Positions 1-7,360 of a stretch of DNA of 64,000 bases are shown here, one piece after another. Position numbers and translations under genes: made by a program. The stretch's first letter is position 1; each line of letters starts with the position of its first letter. The notes under the pieces were generated by a model. That model made no database searches and was not told where the DNA came from. It was given only the letters and a program-made list of their open reading frames with translations. Source of the stretch: Phytohabitans maris (GTDB taxonomy: Bacteria > Actinomycetota > Actinomycetes > Mycobacteriales > Micromonosporaceae); the NCBI RefSeq assembly GCF_031085175.1, contig NZ_JAVHUY010000048.1, positions 1 to 64,000 of the forward strand, in the 5' to 3' direction.

Positions 1-264
1 GACGAGGGGCCGCAGCCCGTGCGGCCGCCGCCGGGTGGCTTGCCGGCGCCGCGCGGCGCGGCCGGCCGGCTCCGCCGCGCCCGGCCGGGATGCCCGGCCG
101 GCTTCCACGAAGGCGGCGACCGCCCGCGGCAGCCCGGCCAGCTCCTCGGGGCGTGGTGGCGCGGTGGCCGCGGCGAGCAGGCGGCTCAACCCCGGGTGCG
201 CGGGGTCGCGGCCCGCGTCGAGCAGCCGCTCGGCCTCGGCCGGTTCGATCCGTGACGTACTCAT
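1..264 (-). CDS. Hypothetical protein downstream of ECF sigma factor (partial, runs off the left edge)
   Basis: This frame begins with ATG at 264 and stays open to the window edge, giving the first 88 residues (MSTSRIEPAEAERLLDAG...). It lies 34 bases behind the sigma factor stop on the same strand, so the two are probably co-transcribed. Short proteins with this kind of Glu/Ala/Leu-rich start commonly follow ECF sigma genes in actinobacteria, and some act as anti-sigma-like partners. No recognisable domain or membrane segment falls in the visible part, which ends in an Arg/Ala/Pro-rich stretch. The anti-sigma role is inference from position only. Confidence 0.55.
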   Translation of the reverse strand, partial: MSTSRIEPAEAERLLDAGRDPAHPGLSRLLAAATAPPRPEELAGLPRAVAAFVEAGRASRPGAAEPAGRAARRRQATRRRPHGLRPLV

Positions 265-298
265 GGCGCTTGAAGATGCGTCCCGGCGGCGCACGGCG

Positions 299-877
299 TT
301 ACACCCCCTCCGGGTGGTCGGGTTCGGGGCGGCGCGCCCGTACCTCGGCGTGCTGGGCGAGCCGGCGCAGCCCGCGCATCGCGGCGACCCGTACCGCGCC
401 CGGGCGTTTGCCCAGCACGTCGGCGGTCTGCGCCACGTCGAGGCCGACCACGACGCGCAGCGTCACCGCCTCGGCCTGGTCCTTGGGCAGGGAGGCGATC
501 ACGCCCAGCGCCCAGTCGGTCTCCGAGCGCTGGACGACCTCCTCGGCCACGTCCGGCCGGGTGCCCGGCAGGTCCCGCTCGTGGATCTCGCGCGGCTCCT
601 CCGGCCGGCGCCGGGCCCGGCGCCGCTCGTCGATCGCGCGGTTGCGGGCGATCGTGAACAGCCACACCCGGAACCCCGCCGGCGAACCGGTGAATCCGCG
701 CAGGTCACGGGCGGCCTGCAGCCAGGTCTCGGAGGCGACGTCCTCGGCGCTGTCGCCTACGATCACGCGCAGGTAGCGCAGCATCGGCGGCTGGTGCGCG
801 CGCCACAGGACGGCGAAGGCGGCGGCGTCACCACGTACCGCCGCGGCCAGCGCCCGCGCGAGTTCCTCGTCCTGCAA
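299..877 (-). CDS. ECF-type RNA polymerase sigma factor (sigma-70 family)
   Basis: The 192-residue protein has the two-domain layout of group 4 sigma factors. Region 2 spans roughly residues 15-85, with the AEDVASETWLQAARDLRGF stretch and the RVWLFTIARNRAIDERRR core-binding and -10 recognition end. Region 4 spans roughly 115-175, with the helix-turn-helix around LDVAQTADVLGKRPGAVRVAAMRGLRRL. It would direct RNA polymerase to alternative promoters. The length is normal for the family and there is no extra C-terminal domain. A short partial gene follows on the same strand. The divergent neighbour at 1165 encodes a cell-wall-anchored protein, so envelope-related control is possible but not shown. 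Confidence 0.9.
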   Translation of the reverse strand: MQDEELARALAAAVRGDAAAFAVLWRAHQPPMLRYLRVIVGDSAEDVASETWLQAARDLRGFTGSPAGFRVWLFTIARNRAIDERRRARRRPEEPREIHERDLPGTRPDVAEEVVQRSETDWALGVIASLPKDQAEAVTLRVVVGLDVAQTADVLGKRPGAVRVAAMRGLRRLAQHAEVRARRPEPDHPEGV

Positions 878-992
878 AGCCCGATCCCGTCGCCTTCCCG
901 GATGTGCCCGAAGGTGCCGAGGGTGCAGGCTACAACGGCCCTGACCTGGGGCGGAGCGCGCGTACTTGAGCCGGTCGGGCGCAATAACCGCG

Positions 993-1012
993 GGTTCGCG
1001 TTACCGCGAACC
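993..1012. repeat. Perfect 8-bp inverted repeat (GGTTCGCG-TTAC-CGCGAACC)
   Basis: Two perfect 8-base arms separated by 4 bases lie in the gap between the divergent sigma factor and LPITG surface protein genes. A perfect 12-base palindrome (GTCCGTACGGAC) follows at 1028-1039. Either could be a regulator site or a transcript hairpin. No binding protein can be assigned. Confidence 0.4.
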
Positions 1013-1164
1013 GGCCCTTCCCGCGAAGTCCGTACGGACGTCGCCGGCATGCGCCCCTTCGCCCTTCGGGCCGGCCTGAACGACCGGTCGTGCGGCCGGC
1101 TCCCATCTGTTGCGATCGGGCGTCGAAGCGCCGGGTGGGCGCGCCTTCTCGAGAGGGATACGCG

Positions 1165-1872
1165 ATGCGGGCACAGTGGATGGGGCGTCTGGCGGCCGTG
1201 GCCGGGACGGTGGCGGTCGTCGGGCTGGTGACCGCGGCGCCGGCCCGGGCGGAGACGACGGTCGGCATCAACCCCGGCAACGTGCCCACGACCGCGGACG
1301 GCCACGGCACCCACGAGTGCGACCTGGGCGGCGGGCCGTACGCGGACCAGGACGTGTGGGTCTTCGTCCTGCCCGGCAACGGCGACACCGCGGGAGACTT
1401 CGTCTCGGTGACGGCGGTCTTCGGCGAGCACGGCTCGCTGACCATCCCGACCGACGGGGGCGCCGTCGTGACCGGCAACGGCACGAGCAAGGCGTGGATC
1501 GCCACGCCGGCCGGGTGGACGCTCACCGGGGCGACGGCCGTGATCACCGGTACGGCGCAGAAGTTCAACCTCACCCACACCTGCCCGGCCGGCGGCGGTG
1601 GCGGCGAGAGCCCCACGCCCGTACCGTCCGGCTCGCCGGCGCCCTCCACCGAGTCGACGCCCGGCGCCGCCACGTCCGCGTCGGTGTCCGGGGCGGCCGG
1701 TGGCGGTTCGAGCGGCGGAAGTCTTCCGATCACGGGCGCGGCCACCTTGACGACGGCGGTTGTGGGCGCCGCCCTGGTGGCCGGCGGTGTCGCCCTCCTC
1801 GCGGTACGCCGGCGCAAAGAGGCCCACGCCTTCGCCGCCGACGAGACCGGGGCAGACGGCGACCGGGGGTGA
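1165..1872 (+). CDS. Secreted LPXTG-type (LPITG) cell-wall-anchored protein
   Basis: The start is ATG at 1165, preceded by the purine-rich GAGAGGGAT at 1151-1159. The 235-residue product has a signal peptide ending near residue 29 (APARA). A globular part of about 130 residues follows, with two Cys (ECD, HTC). A low-complexity Gly/Ser/Pro/Thr linker comes next, then LPITG at about 187-191, a hydrophobic helix and an RRRK stop-transfer tail. That order is the classical sortase sorting signal, so the mature protein should be linked to the wall. The globular domain matches no family I recognise. Its position divergent to the ECF sigma factor may link it to envelope stress control, which is inference. 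Confidence 0.85.
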   Translation: MRAQWMGRLAAVAGTVAVVGLVTAAPARAETTVGINPGNVPTTADGHGTHECDLGGGPYADQDVWVFVLPGNGDTAGDFVSVTAVFGEHGSLTIPTDGGAVVTGNGTSKAWIATPAGWTLTGATAVITGTAQKFNLTHTCPAGGGGGESPTPVPSGSPAPSTESTPGAATSASVSGAAGGGSSGGSLPITGAATLTTAVVGAALVAGGVALLAVRRRKEAHAFAADETGADGDRG

Positions 1873-1960
1873 CCGGCGGCGGGGTGTAACAGAGGGGCCG
1901 CTGCCGGCGCCCTTCCCGCAAAGGCCGGATCATCCCGGCGGATCATGCGGGACGGTGGCG

Positions 1961-2266
1961 ATGACCGAGTTCAGCTTCACCTTCAGCTACGACCAGGGTC
2001 GCCGCGTCGCCTGGCTCGCCCTCGACGGACACCTGGACGGGCCCGCCGCCCGTCGCCTGCGCCATGCCATGCGGGCGGCGATCGGCGGGCTCGCTCCCCG
2101 CAAGCTGCTCGTCGACGCCCGCGACCTGAGCCGCCTCGACAGCGCCTCGGTCCACCGCCTCTTCCAGGCCGGCACCGTCACCGAACGACCGGACTGCGAC
2201 ATCGTGCTGGTGACCGGCGGCGTGGTACGCGTACTGCCCCGCAGCGGCTGCGAAGCGGTCGCCTGA
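1961..2266 (+). CDS. STAS-domain protein (anti-sigma factor antagonist-like)
   Basis: This is a 101-residue single-domain protein with the STAS pattern. A beta strand RRVAWLALDGHLDG comes first, then a helix, then KLLVDARDLSRLDSASVHRLFQA, where Ser/Ala-Ser replaces the DSSG phosphorylation loop of SpoIIAA-type antagonists, then a final strand near IVLVTGG. STAS proteins bind anti-sigma or kinase partners in the cytoplasm. No partner kinase gene is adjacent. A GTG two codons upstream (1955) is an alternative start. The degenerate loop makes control by phosphorylation uncertain. Confidence 0.7.
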   Translation: MTEFSFTFSYDQGRRVAWLALDGHLDGPAARRLRHAMRAAIGGLAPRKLLVDARDLSRLDSASVHRLFQAGTVTERPDCDIVLVTGGVVRVLPRSGCEAVA

Positions 2267-2363
2267 CCCGCCCGCGGCGCCCGGTGCCATATCCGTGTAC
2301 CGGTCGGTCAGCGTTCCCCGCGCGGCCGGCGAGGCGGATCACGTCAGGTGGTTCAATCCCAAC

Positions 2364-3281
2364 ATGATCCCGAACGAGATCCGCAGCTTGGTGGCGCGGC
2401 ACGCCCGGGCGGACATGCGGACGGCTATCGACGGTGTCCTGATCGTCAGGGCGGACCGCCCTTATCCACCGACCCCGACGACCTACGGAAAGGTCTTCGC
2501 GCTCATCGCCCAGGGAACGAAGCGATGTGCGGTCGGCGACCGCGTCTTCGACTACGGGCCCGGCCAGTACCTGCTCACCTCGGTGGAGCTGCCGGTGACG
2601 AGCTACTTCACCAAGGCGAGCCCGGAGGCGCCAGGCCTGGGCGTCGGGATGGCCATGGACCCCGCGCTGGTCGCCGAGATGCTCCTGGTCGGAAAGCACG
2701 GCGGTCAAACCGATACGGGTCCGCAGCCGGGAATCGCCGTGAGCGAGGCATCCACGGATCTGCTGGACGCGGTCCTCCGGTTGCTGCGGCTGCTCGACCG
2801 GCCCGCTGACATCGACGCTCTCGCACCCCTGGTCAAACGGGAGATCGTCTGGCATCTGATCACCGGGCCGCAAGGAGAGGTCCTGCGCCAGCTCGGCCTC
2901 CCGGACAGCAGCTTCAGCCAGATCGCCATGGCTGTCCGGTGGATCCGCGATCACTATTCGGAACGTTTCCACGTGAAGGACCTTGCCCGGCGGGCGGGCA
3001 TGAGCGTCTCGGCTTTTCATCGAAACTTCCTGGCGGTGACGGCGCTGAGCCCAATCCAGTTTCAGAAGCAGATCCGACTGCAACAAGCCCGGCTGCAGCT
3101 CGCCGTCGACCCAAATGACGTCACCGGCGTCAGCCAGCGGGTTGGCTATGAAAGCCCGTCGCAGTTCAGCAGAGAATACCGCCGGCAATTCGGAACCTCG
3201 CCGAGTCAGGACGGCCAACGTCTCGTCTCGGCAAATCGCGCGCCGGTCGGCGACGCGTCCGCCACGCACGACGCCGGGTGA
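2364..3281 (+). CDS. AraC-family transcriptional regulator
   Basis: The 305-residue protein (from ATG 2364) has an N-terminal AraC_N cupin-like sensing domain. It begins MIPNEIRSLVARHA and continues with YGKVFALIAQGTKR and YLLTSVELPVTSYF. Two helix-turn-helices lie at the C terminus (HVKDLARRAGMSVSAFHRNFL, and VTGVSQRVGYESPSQFSREYRRQFG). It would bind DNA as an activator or repressor responding to a small molecule. A GTG at 2295 would add 23 residues, but family alignments normally begin near MIPNEI, so 2364 is preferred. The gene converges on the SnoaL-like gene and ends inside a strong hairpin. Targets are unknown. Confidence 0.85.
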   Translation: MIPNEIRSLVARHARADMRTAIDGVLIVRADRPYPPTPTTYGKVFALIAQGTKRCAVGDRVFDYGPGQYLLTSVELPVTSYFTKASPEAPGLGVGMAMDPALVAEMLLVGKHGGQTDTGPQPGIAVSEASTDLLDAVLRLLRLLDRPADIDALAPLVKREIVWHLITGPQGEVLRQLGLPDSSFSQIAMAVRWIRDHYSERFHVKDLARRAGMSVSAFHRNFLAVTALSPIQFQKQIRLQQARLQLAVDPNDVTGVSQRVGYESPSQFSREYRRQFGTSPSQDGQRLVSANRAPVGDASATHDAG

Positions 3282-3294
3282 CGTCGTGCGTGGC
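3261..3294. terminator. Hairpin between convergent AraC and SnoaL-like genes
   Basis: Perfect 13-base arms (GCCACGCACGACG at 3261-3273 and its complement at 3282-3294) enclose an 8-base loop that includes the AraC stop codon. It sits between two convergent genes and could serve both strands. There is no clear T-run, as is usual for actinobacterial hairpin terminators. Confidence 0.6.
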
Positions 3295-3314
3295 GACAGC
3301 GGCGAGCCGCCGGA

Positions 3315-3725
3315 TCAGGACTGCGGCGGCAGGACGCCCAACTGCTGCATGACGGTCATCGTGTCCGGCCAGATCCACACCTCGGCGACCTTGCCGTCGG
3401 CGATCCGCAGCATACCCATGCCGGTCGCCGAAAGCTGGCCGCTCGTCTGTGCCGCGCCGAGGTACGAGCCGGTCTGCGTACCCTCGTAACGGCCCCGGTA
3501 GCAGACCTTGTCTCCTTCGGCCACGAGCTCGACGATGGGGTGACTGAGATCGGGCACGGCGGCGACGAGATCCTTCGTGAAGGTCTTCGCGGTCGCCATG
3601 TCCATGTCCGGATTGCCGGCGATGTGGAGCACGAAGTCGGGTGTGCAGATCGAGGCGGGCGGTGACTTCTCGGCGTCCAGTGCCTCGAAATAGGCGCGGG
3701 CGATCCGCTTGTTTTCCTCCAACAT
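3315..3725 (-). CDS. SnoaL-like / ester cyclase-family protein (NTF2 fold)
   Basis: The 136-residue protein begins MLEENKRIARAYFEAL, with GGGAGG a few bases upstream on the minus strand. It shows the SnoaL-like pattern: an N-terminal helix, PDFVLHIAGNP, a helix KTFTKDLVAAVPDLSHPIVELVAEGDKV, then strands RGRYEGTQTG and GMGMLRIADGKVAEVWIWPDTMTVMQQLGVL. Members are small cone-shaped barrels that act as polyketide cyclases, ester hydrolases or uncharacterised enzymes. No biosynthetic partner is adjacent, so the substrate is unknown. An in-frame ATG further upstream (3824) would add an atypical leader. Confidence 0.8.
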   Translation of the reverse strand: MLEENKRIARAYFEALDAEKSPPASICTPDFVLHIAGNPDMDMATAKTFTKDLVAAVPDLSHPIVELVAEGDKVCYRGRYEGTQTGSYLGAAQTSGQLSATGMGMLRIADGKVAEVWIWPDTMTVMQQLGVLPPQS

Positions 3726-4116
3726 GAAAGCCTCCCTGCTCAGGGTCGGCGTCGCCGACCTCGGTAAAAGTGGAGACGGTAGGGAATTGGGGCGGGCGAC
3801 CTCTACCGCCTGCGGCACCGACACTCGAATATAGCCGTTGCCTCGAGTGCGTCTATTGCACGATCATGTCGATTGCTTGCCCATCTATCGCAAAGATTGC
3901 CGCCGGAACCAGTCATTGCACAATCGTTGCGCCCGCCTGCCCGATCCTCCTCGGATCGGTCGTTGCAGAGGTTGATAACGGCCCGTAGACTGCGATCCGC
4001 GCCTTTGAGTCGGTGAAGCACCGGCCTCGAAATAGCGGATTCAGGCCACCACTTGAAGAAATGTCCAACCCATCTGGACACCGGCCCATTTGGGCATCAG
4101 TCGAAAGGAACTCGCC
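3726..4116. other. AT-richer divergent intergenic region with two ATTGCAC(G/A)AT direct repeats
   Basis: This 391-base gap separates the SnoaL-like gene (minus) from the Tat-signal ABM protein (plus). It is clearly lower in GC than its surroundings. It contains ATTGCACGAT at 3855-3864 and ATTGCACAAT at 3915-3924, starts exactly 60 bases apart. No convincing gene is seen. The repeats may be regulator sites, but no binding protein can be named. Confidence 0.35.
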
Positions 4117-4566
4117 ATGACGGATCGACGTAGCGTGCTCCGCGTCGGCGGTGCGGCCGCCATCGGAGCGGTCACACTTGGCGCCGTGGCACCGGGAGCC
4201 TCCCAAGCCGCGACCGTGTCCGATCCCGACGGCCGCCGGTGGCACCGTGGCGGCGCCAAGAAGACCGTCGGGTACGGATTCCAGGCCATCATGACCGCGC
4301 GTCCCGGAAAGCGCGATCGCGTGATCGCCCTGCTCCTGGCCGCGCCGTCGCTGCCCCATCCGGACTGCGTCGTCTTTCTGGTCGGACGCTCGACCGAGGA
4401 CAGCGACACGGTCTACGTCACCGAGGGCTGGACCGGCCGCGACGCGCACGCCCGGTTCTTCGCCAGCCGGGAAGCCCAGAGGTTTGTCGCCCGACTGCAG
4501 CGACTGCTGACCGGCGAATCGCAGTACCTCGATCAGTTGCCGGTCGGCGGGAAGCCCGCCTTCTGA
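4117..4566 (+). CDS. Exported ABM-fold putative quinol monooxygenase (Tat-like signal)
   Basis: The start is ATG 4117, with AAAGGAA upstream. The first 31 residues look like a twin-arginine signal (DRRSVLRV, a hydrophobic stretch, then GASQA). The mature part is an antibiotic-biosynthesis-monooxygenase (ABM) dimeric alpha-beta barrel. It reads GYGFQAIMTARPGKRDRVIALLLAA, CVVFLVGRSTEDSDTVYVTEGW and ends AQRFVARLQRLL. ABM proteins include cofactor-free monooxygenases acting on quinones and polyketides, so oxidation outside the membrane is possible. The neighbour at 4641-4946 is a cytoplasmic paralogue sharing the VVFLVGRS and DTVYVTEGWT blocks. Confidence 0.8.
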   Translation: MTDRRSVLRVGGAAAIGAVTLGAVAPGASQAATVSDPDGRRWHRGGAKKTVGYGFQAIMTARPGKRDRVIALLLAAPSLPHPDCVVFLVGRSTEDSDTVYVTEGWTGRDAHARFFASREAQRFVARLQRLLTGESQYLDQLPVGGKPAF

Positions 4567-4640
4567 GCGGCCGACCCGCCACGTCGCCGCGAGCCGCGGT
4601 GTGGAGCACGCCGACCACAGCGATCTGCCCCGGCGCCCGC

Positions 4641-4946
4641 TCAGATGGCGGCCTTGCCACCGATCGGCACCTCGTCGATGTACTCCGGCTTCTGGGCGAG
4701 CAGCGCCTGGAGTCGCGCCATGGTGTCCTGCGCCTCCGCGGTGCCGACGATCCTTTCGTGTGCCTCCCGGCTGGTCCAGCCCTCGGTGACGTAGACGGTG
4801 TCCGGGTCGCTCGCCGAACGGCCGACCAGGAACACGACGCAGTCGTCCGGCGGCGACGGCGCCTTGAGCAGGAAGTCGACCAGTTCGTCGCCCCTGCCGT
4901 CCTGGGCGGTGAGCGTGGCGTGAAAGCCGTGGTTGATGGTCGTCAT
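4641..4946 (-). CDS. ABM-fold putative quinol monooxygenase (cytoplasmic)
   Basis: The 101-residue single-domain protein starts at ATG 4946 behind GGAGGAGATC. It reads HGFHATLTAQDGRGDELVDFLL, CVVFLVGRSASDPDTVYVTEGW and AQDTMARLQALLAQKPEYIDEVP. The match to the preceding exported protein runs through almost the whole barrel and ends in the same pattern (YIDEVPIGGKAAI against YLDQLPVGGKPAF). The pair therefore arose by duplication, with gain or loss of the signal peptide. It lacks any export signal. The family catalyses cofactor-free oxidation or has unknown roles, and the substrate is not evident. Confidence 0.8.
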   Translation of the reverse strand: MTTINHGFHATLTAQDGRGDELVDFLLKAPSPPDDCVVFLVGRSASDPDTVYVTEGWTSREAHERIVGTAEAQDTMARLQALLAQKPEYIDEVPIGGKAAI

Positions 4947-5774
4947 GCGGGATCTCCTCCCTCGTCGCCGATCACCGGCGGCGATCGGTTCGCTTTTCGC
5001 AGCTCCACCCTCGGTGCCCGCCGGACTTCCGTCATGAGTCATCTGACTGCCGGGATCAGAACACCGCAGCGGCGATGACCTAATCGCTCACCGCGGTGGC
5101 GGTCGTGGTGAAGCTTGGCGCCCACCCCGCGTCGTATCGGATGACGAGCCGACATCACCCGAGGCCGGAGCAGAGTCAGGCGGACGCGCTGTGCGGGCGG
5201 GGGAGGCATCGATGAGCAGTTATCGCCGGCGCTCGTGCCGATTGCCGAGGGAGGTCATCGACGGGAAACGCACGTTTGATCAGCTCCGCCTTAGAATGAG
5301 AACACCGTCGATGGCTGTTTCCGGGCCGAGGGGATCGGGCAAGGAATCGCTTCTATTGTGCTACCCGGCCGAGGCTTGTCCCGGTGGCCGGAGACGGCGC
5401 CGCGTCGAGGAGCCTGACGGCGCGGCGAGAGGCTGCGTCAGCGGCGGCCAGTGAGCCATCGCAATGCTGGCATCGAGGAAATTGTGCAGGATCGTGCAGA
5501 GGTTCAGGACTTACGAGCAAGGTGAATTCGTCCGACTGGCATATGTTGACGACTGTCGAACAACTCGTTGTCCAGTTCGCGCTGCTCCGGACCAAGCGGA
5601 TGGTCGGTGCGGCCGCGCGTGGACGGTTCTCATCAAGTAGTAGCGCTCGCTGGCGCAGTCGAATGACTGATGTGGCGCCGGCCGCTACCGGAAAGGATGG
5701 CGTGGCTCGCGTGAATGCGGATACGGCCGGATCGCCCTCCCGCGGGCTTGGACGGATTGGTGAGAGGACCCGCG
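4947..5774. other. Long intergenic region (about 830 b), no supported gene
   Basis: The gap lies between the divergent ABM gene and the aldehyde oxidoreductase operon. Short open frames exist, but none shows a domain, a good ribosome site or actinobacterial codon bias. The part from about 5455 to 5680 is AT-richer and probably holds the promoter and control region of the downstream operon. It includes an ACAAC-TC-GTTGT inverted repeat near 5563. A 19-base string at 5332-5350 recurs with one mismatch at 13772-13790. Confidence 0.4.
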
Positions 5775-6314
5775 ATGACCGATGACACGCGTAGTGATAT
5801 CTCACTGCGAGTCAACGATGCGACATACCAATTGGCGGTGGACAACCGCAGGACACTCCTCGACGCTCTGCGGGACGACCTGAGCCTCACCGGCACGAAG
5901 AAGGGTTGTGACCACGGGCAGTGCGGCGCCTGCACCGTCCTGCTCGACGGCGACCGAGTCGTCTCCTGCCTGACCCTCGCCGTCGTCGCCGACGGCGCCG
6001 ACGTCACGACCATCGAAGGCCTGGCCGGCGGCGGCGAGCTGCGCCCGATCCAGGAGGCCTTCATCCGCCTCGACGGATTCCAGTGCGGGTTCTGCACGCC
6101 GGGGCAGATCTGCTCCGCGGTCGGGATGCTCGCCGAGCACGCCGCGGGCTGGCCCAGCGCGGTCACCCGGGACGACTCGCCGGAGCGGACCCCGGAACTG
6201 TCCGAAGAGGAGGTCCGCGAGCGGATGAGCGGCAACCTCTGCCGCTGCGGCGCGTACCCGTCGATCGTGCGCGCGATCCTCGAGACCTCCGTGCGGGAGG
6301 CGGTGTCCAAATGA
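5775..6314 (+). CDS. paoA: [2Fe-2S] subunit of PaoABC-type aldehyde oxidoreductase
   Basis: The 179-residue protein has the two [2Fe-2S] domains of the xanthine oxidase family. A plant-type ferredoxin fold carries Cys45, Cys50, Cys53 and Cys65 (GCDHGQCGACTVLLDG). A four-helix domain follows with QCGFCTPGQ and CRCGAYPSI. It passes electrons between the molybdenum centre and FAD. GAGAGGA lies just upstream of ATG 5775. Its stop overlaps the next start (ATGA), so the three subunits are translationally coupled. Unlike the E. coli periplasmic homologue PaoA, it has no Tat signal peptide, so the complex should be cytoplasmic. Confidence 0.9.
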   Translation: MTDDTRSDISLRVNDATYQLAVDNRRTLLDALRDDLSLTGTKKGCDHGQCGACTVLLDGDRVVSCLTLAVVADGADVTTIEGLAGGGELRPIQEAFIRLDGFQCGFCTPGQICSAVGMLAEHAAGWPSAVTRDDSPERTPELSEEEVRERMSGNLCRCGAYPSIVRAILETSVREAVSK

Positions 6315-7360
6315 GAGAGTTCGCCTACCAGCGCACGACGCAGATCCGCGACGCGCTGAGCTCCGTGGCCCGGCACGACGGGGCCCGGTTCCTCGCCGGC
6401 GGCACCAACCTCGTCGACCTCATGAAGGCCGGAGTCGAGTCACCCGCCCGGCTGGTGGACATCCGGAGCCTCGCGCTGGGCGGGATCAGCGAGTCGCCGG
6501 ACGGTGGGCTGGTGCTCGGTGCGACGGCCACCAACAGCGCCGTCGCCGCCGACCCGCTCGTGCGACGCCGGTACCCGGCGTTGAGCCAGGCGATCCTGGC
6601 CGGGGCCTCGGGCCAACTGCGCAACATGGCGACCGTCGGGGGCAACCTGCTGCAGCGCACCCGCTGCGCCTACTTCGCCGATCCGTCGGAGCCGTGCAAC
6701 AAGCGGGCCCCCGGCAGCGGATGCTCGGCCCTCGGCGGGGCGCACCACAACCACGCGATCCTCGGCTGGACGGAGCATTGCGTGGCCACCCACCCCTCCG
6801 ACATGGCGGTGCCGCTGACCGCCTTCGACGCGGTGGTGCGGTACGAGACCCTGGACGGCCCGGGCGAGGTGCCGCTGTCGGAGTTCTACCTGCCGGTGGG
6901 TGACCGCCCCGACCGGGAGACCGCCCTTCCCGACCGGGCCCTGATCACGGCAGTGGTGGTTCCGGCGGCCGAGGTCGCCGGAAAGTCGCGGTACCGCAAA
7001 GTCCGTGAGCGCGCGTCGTACGCGTTCGCCACGGTGTCCGTGGCCGCGGCGCTCGACGTCCAGGACGGCGTCGTGCGGGACGTACGGCTGGCGCTCGGGG
7101 GCGTGGCGTCGCGGCCGTGGCGGGCGCGGCTGGCCGAGTCCGCGCTGCGCGGCGGTCCGGTCACGGCCGAGCGGATCAGCGCCGCCGCCGACCTGGAGGT
7201 GGCCGCCGCCGAGCCGTTGCGGGACAACGGATACAAGGTGACCCTTGCCCGCAATCTGATCGAAGCCGTCCTGACCGACCTGGCCGCCAGCAGTGGAGCC
7301 GCCAGCGGTGGAGCCGCGGGCAATGGAGCCGCCGGCGCTGGAGAGGAGAGCGACGGATGA
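6311..7360 (+). CDS. paoB: FAD / [4Fe-4S] subunit of PaoABC-type aldehyde oxidoreductase
   Basis: The 349-residue FAD-binding subunit has the FLAGGTNLVDLMK and TVGGNLLQRT flavin motifs. The insertion RTRCAYF...EPCNKR...GSGCSA...EHC supplies Cys119, 129, 138 and 157. This is the extra [4Fe-4S] site that distinguishes PaoB/YagS from ordinary CoxM or XdhB subunits. It accepts electrons from the [2Fe-2S] subunit. The C-terminal CODH flavoprotein domain (RASYAFATVSVAAAL onwards) is complete. The last 25 residues are Ala/Gly-rich (SSGAASGGAAGNGAAG), an odd low-complexity tail just before the coupled next gene. Confidence 0.9.
   Translation: MREFAYQRTTQIRDALSSVARHDGARFLAGGTNLVDLMKAGVESPARLVDIRSLALGGISESPDGGLVLGATATNSAVAADPLVRRRYPALSQAILAGASGQLRNMATVGGNLLQRTRCAYFADPSEPCNKRAPGSGCSALGGAHHNHAILGWTEHCVATHPSDMAVPLTAFDAVVRYETLDGPGEVPLSEFYLPVGDRPDRETALPDRALITAVVVPAAEVAGKSRYRKVRERASYAFATVSVAAALDVQDGVVRDVRLALGGVASRPWRARLAESALRGGPVTAERISAAADLEVAAAEPLRDNGYKVTLARNLIEAVLTDLAASSGAASGGAAGNGAAGAGEESDG

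Noticed and set aside
5191-5785. Short open frames of 87 and 133 codons in the gap before the aldehyde oxidoreductase operon
   Set aside because: There is no domain, poor codon bias and no convincing ribosome site. The region looks like promoter DNA.
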